A stretch of 64,000 bases of DNA from Lentimicrobiaceae bacterium (GTDB lineage: Bacteria; Bacteroidota; Bacteroidia; Bacteroidales; JALOCA01). The stretch spans positions 1 to 64,000 of the forward strand of contig JALOCA010000011.1 of the NCBI GenBank assembly GCA_023227965.1. The letters run 5' to 3'. Shown in pieces: positions 61,783-64,000 of the stretch. The notes below the pieces were generated by a model, which saw only the letters and a program-made list of their open reading frames with translations, had not been told where the DNA came from and searched no databases. Each line of letters opens with the position of its first letter. Positions within the stretch are counted from its first letter, which is position 1. The position numbers were made by a program, and so were the translations under genes.

Positions 61783-62685
61783 TTATGCTAAAAGGGCGGC
61801 AAGAGCAATGGAATAGAGTTTGGTTTTTTCGCTGTCGCCCCGCGAAGAAAGTACAGCAGGTACTCTTGCACCCACTACCAATGCAGCTAATTCGGCTCCG
61901 GCAAATTTGGTACTGTTTTTATAGAAAACATTCCCTGCTTCGATATTGGGAAACAACAAACAATCTGCATCTCCTGCTACTTCGCCTGTTATTTTCTTGA
62001 TTTGAACAGATTCTTTATCAACGGCGCCATCTAACGAAAGCGGACCATCAATAATAGCACCTTTAATCTGCCCACGTTCAGCCATCTTGGCAATAATGGC
62101 TCCGTCAACACAAGCGGGCATACCTGCCAGCATTTGTTCAGTAGCTGCAATACAGGCAATTTTGGGTTTTTCGATGTCCAATGCATGGGCTGCTTTTATC
62201 AGATAGTTGGCAATGGCAATCTTTTGTTTCAGATCGGGTAATGGGATGATGGCAACATCGCTACAAATCAATAATTTGTGATATGCAGGAACTTCAAATA
62301 CGCTTACATGGCTCAGGATGGCACCCGGATTACAAAGTCCACTTTCTTTATTAAGAATGGCTCTCATGTATTTATCTGTACTTACCAGTCCTTTCATCAA
62401 GATATCACCTTCGCCCTTATTGATTAATGCCACAGCCAGAGTAGCGGCTTTTTGTTCGTTGGCTTCCTGTACAATACGGAATTGGGTTACGTCAATATTT
62501 TCCGATAGACACACCTTTCTTATAGTAGCTTCATCTCCAACAAGCGTTGCATTAATAATACCCAATTTGCAAGCCTGGTTCACTGCTCCAATGGTATGCG
62601 AATCGTTGGCATAAGCTGCCACAAGTCGTTTTCTGGGCTTATTTTTTACAACTTCAATCATTTGTTCCAGTCTGGTAATTGCCAT
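61783..62685 (-). CDS. ptb: Phosphate butyryltransferase
   Basis: 300 residues of the phosphate acyltransferase family. Features: LVAAYANDSHTIGAV, GDILMKGLVSTDKYMRAILN, GAIIDGPLSLDGAVDK and ADCLLFPNIEAGNVFYK. It makes acyl phosphate from acyl-CoA and phosphate. It is first in ptb-buk and has an unusually good Shine-Dalgarno sequence and a TTTGCACCC promoter. The related phosphate acetyltransferase is the alternative, but the partner Buk makes butyryl more likely. Confidence 0.9.
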   Translation of the reverse strand: MAITRLEQMIEVVKNKPRKRLVAAYANDSHTIGAVNQACKLGIINATLVGDEATIRKVCLSENIDVTQFRIVQEANEQKAATLAVALINKGEGDILMKGLVSTDKYMRAILNKESGLCNPGAILSHVSVFEVPAYHKLLICSDVAIIPLPDLKQKIAIANYLIKAAHALDIEKPKIACIAATEQMLAGMPACVDGAIIAKMAERGQIKGAIIDGPLSLDGAVDKESVQIKKITGEVAGDADCLLFPNIEAGNVFYKNSTKFAGAELAALVVGARVPAVLSSRGDSEKTKLYSIALAALLA

Positions 62686-62694
62686 ATCGTATTT

Positions 62695-62700
62695 CTCCTT
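62695..62700 (-). promoter_or_regulatory. Shine-Dalgarno AAGGAG of ptb
   Basis: AAGGAG with a 9-base spacer to the ATG. Strong Shine-Dalgarno sites are rare in this window, where most starts have none, so it is noted. Confidence 0.55.
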
Positions 62701-62753
62701 ATATATTAATTGATTTTTAAATAGTTAAATGTTTCTCTCCATTTTTGTTTTTC

Positions 62754-62766
62754 GGGTGCAAAATTA
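62754..62766 (-). promoter_or_regulatory. Promoter -7 box of ptb-buk (TAATTTTGCACCC)
   Basis: Exact TAATTTTG (62766-62759) followed by CACCC, about 73 bases before the ATG; identical 13-base string to the ileS promoter. Confidence 0.5.
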
Positions 62767-62821
62767 GAAATTCCCAGCGGAAAAGTAATAAAATTTTCAT
62801 TTCATTTTACTTTGTTACTGT

Positions 62822-64000
62822 TTATTTTGAGTAAAAATCTATCATCCTGCCGATGGCATCCCTACATACAGGACAAAATGTATTATAAACAGCCGATTTC
62901 ATGGAGCAATCGTAAGCCGGACGGTACATTCCCTTAGTAATATAACCCCCACCTTCAAAAACGCCTGTAACGTTTTTATATTTTTCTTCATTGGGTGTAG
63001 GAACGGGTATCCCCGTTTCTACCTTATTTTTCCATTTGGCATCGAAATTAACCAAAGTGGTTAAATTAGGCTCCCAGGGTTCCATTTCTAAATTATAGAA
63101 ACCTGTATAAGCCACGTCTGAAGTGTAATATTCGTCGCCCAAACCGGCAAATGCGTGCCCGAATTCGTGAGTAAAAACGAATGCTGAAAGGCTGTTGTCA
63201 ACGGAAGTAACGGCAAACTGGTTGAAGATACCTCCTCCTCCGTATTTTTCGGAATTCACCAGTAGTACAATCTGGTCGTAAGGAGCATTTGCAGCCAGGT
63301 TTCTGAGTGTTTTATTGTCGAAAGTAGTTAAGTATCGTTCCGAGTCGAAAGTATAAAATGTTGAGTTGGCAACGGTATTTTTCCAGGTTCCGGTTGCTGG
63401 GATGTCTGTTCCCGATTCGGTTGACGGTGCTTCCACTGCCCAGATATTGATGCCATTACTATATGTATCGTAAGGATGGCAATGGAGAAGGTAATCGGCA
63501 AACCGTTTGCAATCGTTGCTGAATTTTTTCATTTCTCCCTCTGTATATCCATCAGAGATAAATACAATATCCAACTTTTCGGAAGGCTCACCCGATTGCT
63601 GCACCACCTTACAAGGATATTGCATCTTCCTTTCCCTGCTGATAAAATGGTCGGCTGGGTTTATCAGATATGTAAACTTCAACTCCCAACTACCGGAAAA
63701 TTTTCTGCAAAATATTTCTAAAATAACTTTGCTTTTGGGAAAGGGAAAAATCACACTTTCTGAAAATGATTTTTGTGTGGTTTTCGCTTCTTCCGTTGTT
63801 TGCCATTCGGCAAAAAGAGAGGAAAATCCACGGGAATAAATAAGTTTTTTTGTGTTTAAGTCTTTGATAGTAAACATATATTCACCGTATCCTGAAGTAT
63901 CGGTGAGTTGGGTTTTTGAACCTGCCCAAATGGGTTCTTCTATCATTTGGTCGAACGAGATGATATCTTCATTTTCGTTTCCGGTATGAAAATAGTCGAA
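62822..64000 (-). CDS. M64-family zinc metallopeptidase (5' end outside window)
   Basis: At least 392 residues; the frame continues past 64000 as FDYFHTGNENEDIISFDQ before MIEEPIWAG, so the start (and signal peptide) are off the window. The catalytic site is FVFTHEFGHAFAGLGDEYY (HExxH plus the following GDEY), characteristic of M64 IgA peptidases of Bacteroidota. Near the N-terminus KLDIVFISDGYTEGEMKKF is the other family hallmark, and CSMKSAVYNTFCPVCRDAI ends the catalytic domain. Expected to be secreted; the C-terminus visible here has no sorting domain, so it is probably periplasmic or a lipoprotein. Related enzymes have IgA1 cleavage activity, which is not implied here. Confidence 0.85.
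   Translation of the reverse strand, partial: FDYFHTGNENEDIISFDQMIEEPIWAGSKTQLTDTSGYGEYMFTIKDLNTKKLIYSRGFSSLFAEWQTTEEAKTTQKSFSESVIFPFPKSKVILEIFCRKFSGSWELKFTYLINPADHFISRERKMQYPCKVVQQSGEPSEKLDIVFISDGYTEGEMKKFSNDCKRFADYLLHCHPYDTYSNGINIWAVEAPSTESGTDIPATGTWKNTVANSTFYTFDSERYLTTFDNKTLRNLAANAPYDQIVLLVNSEKYGGGGIFNQFAVTSVDNSLSAFVFTHEFGHAFAGLGDEYYTSDVAYTGFYNLEMEPWEPNLTTLVNFDAKWKNKVETGIPVPTPNEEKYKNVTGVFEGGGYITKGMYRPAYDCSMKSAVYNTFCPVCRDAIGRMIDFYSK

Overview
The window looks like a piece of a Bacteroidota chromosome, probably class Bacteroidia. The signs are: a PorZ homologue and secreted proteins with C-terminal sorting domains of the type IX secretion system (T9SS); many copies of the Bacteroidota -7 promoter box TAnnTTTG just upstream of genes; DUF4296, IPExxxVDY and DUF5686 families; the detached atpD-atpC pair; and almost no Shine-Dalgarno sequences. 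A ptb-buk pair suggests fermentative acyl-phosphate metabolism. Genes are densely packed with short overlaps. I see no rRNA, tRNA, CRISPR array, phage or intact insertion sequence.

Layout. 1-6680 (minus): porZ, a GT2 glycosyltransferase, recO (no canonical start codon), a YfhO-type membrane protein and a methyltransferase cut by the window edge. 7178-11089 (plus): an M2 metallopeptidase lipoprotein and a long PurF-family protein. 11098-17302 (minus): yifB/comM, a YciI relic cut by a dispersed repeat, then rbfA-methyltransferase-LolC/E permease and tatD-ansA. 17522-18904 (plus): a secreted C10 cysteine peptidase. 18916-25465 (minus): the most unusual locus, transcribed as ABC ATPase, ABC-2 permease, HTH protein, BtrH-type acyltransferase, acyl carrier protein, sulfotransferase and PaaK-like ligase. 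25571-27166 (plus): a YfcC/DcuC-type carrier. 27385-30625 (minus): acpP-fabF-rnc-IPExxxVDY-ICMT-like. 30835-34618 (plus): manA, deoC, a thioredoxin-fold T9SS cargo, a small S-component-like membrane protein and a lipoprotein. 34621-37867 (minus): recQ, ompH-like, DUF4296. 38258-41918 (plus): an AhpD-like protein, a DUF5686 outer-membrane protein, lptB. 41921-48148 (minus): atpD-atpC, then ileS-dksA-like-lspA. 48283-49170: a tiny lysine-rich ORF and a relic-rich stretch with a frameshifted nucleotidyltransferase. 49224-52267 (minus): a GT-C enzyme, then lipA-lipB. 52376-54106 (plus): lysS. 54294-57081 (minus): a PHP-domain membrane protein and a second GT-C enzyme. 57728-60523 (plus): an RND/ABC efflux adaptor, tsaB and an unrecognised protein. 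60691-64000 (minus): ptb-buk and an M64 peptidase cut by the window end.

How it fits together. Most genes are core functions: translation (ileS, lysS, rbfA, tsaB), fatty acids (acpP, fabF), lipoylation, ATP synthase and envelope biogenesis (lspA, lptB, LolC/E, OmpH, PorZ). PorZ belongs to the machinery expected to anchor the C10 peptidase and the thioredoxin-like protein on the cell surface. The candidate for an undescribed system is 18916-25465: its own carrier protein, a papain-like acyl-ACP transferase, an adenylating ligase, a sulfotransferase and an exporter, all behind one predicted promoter. This suggests a sulfated acyl conjugate that is made and exported. Its chemistry cannot be read from the sequence.
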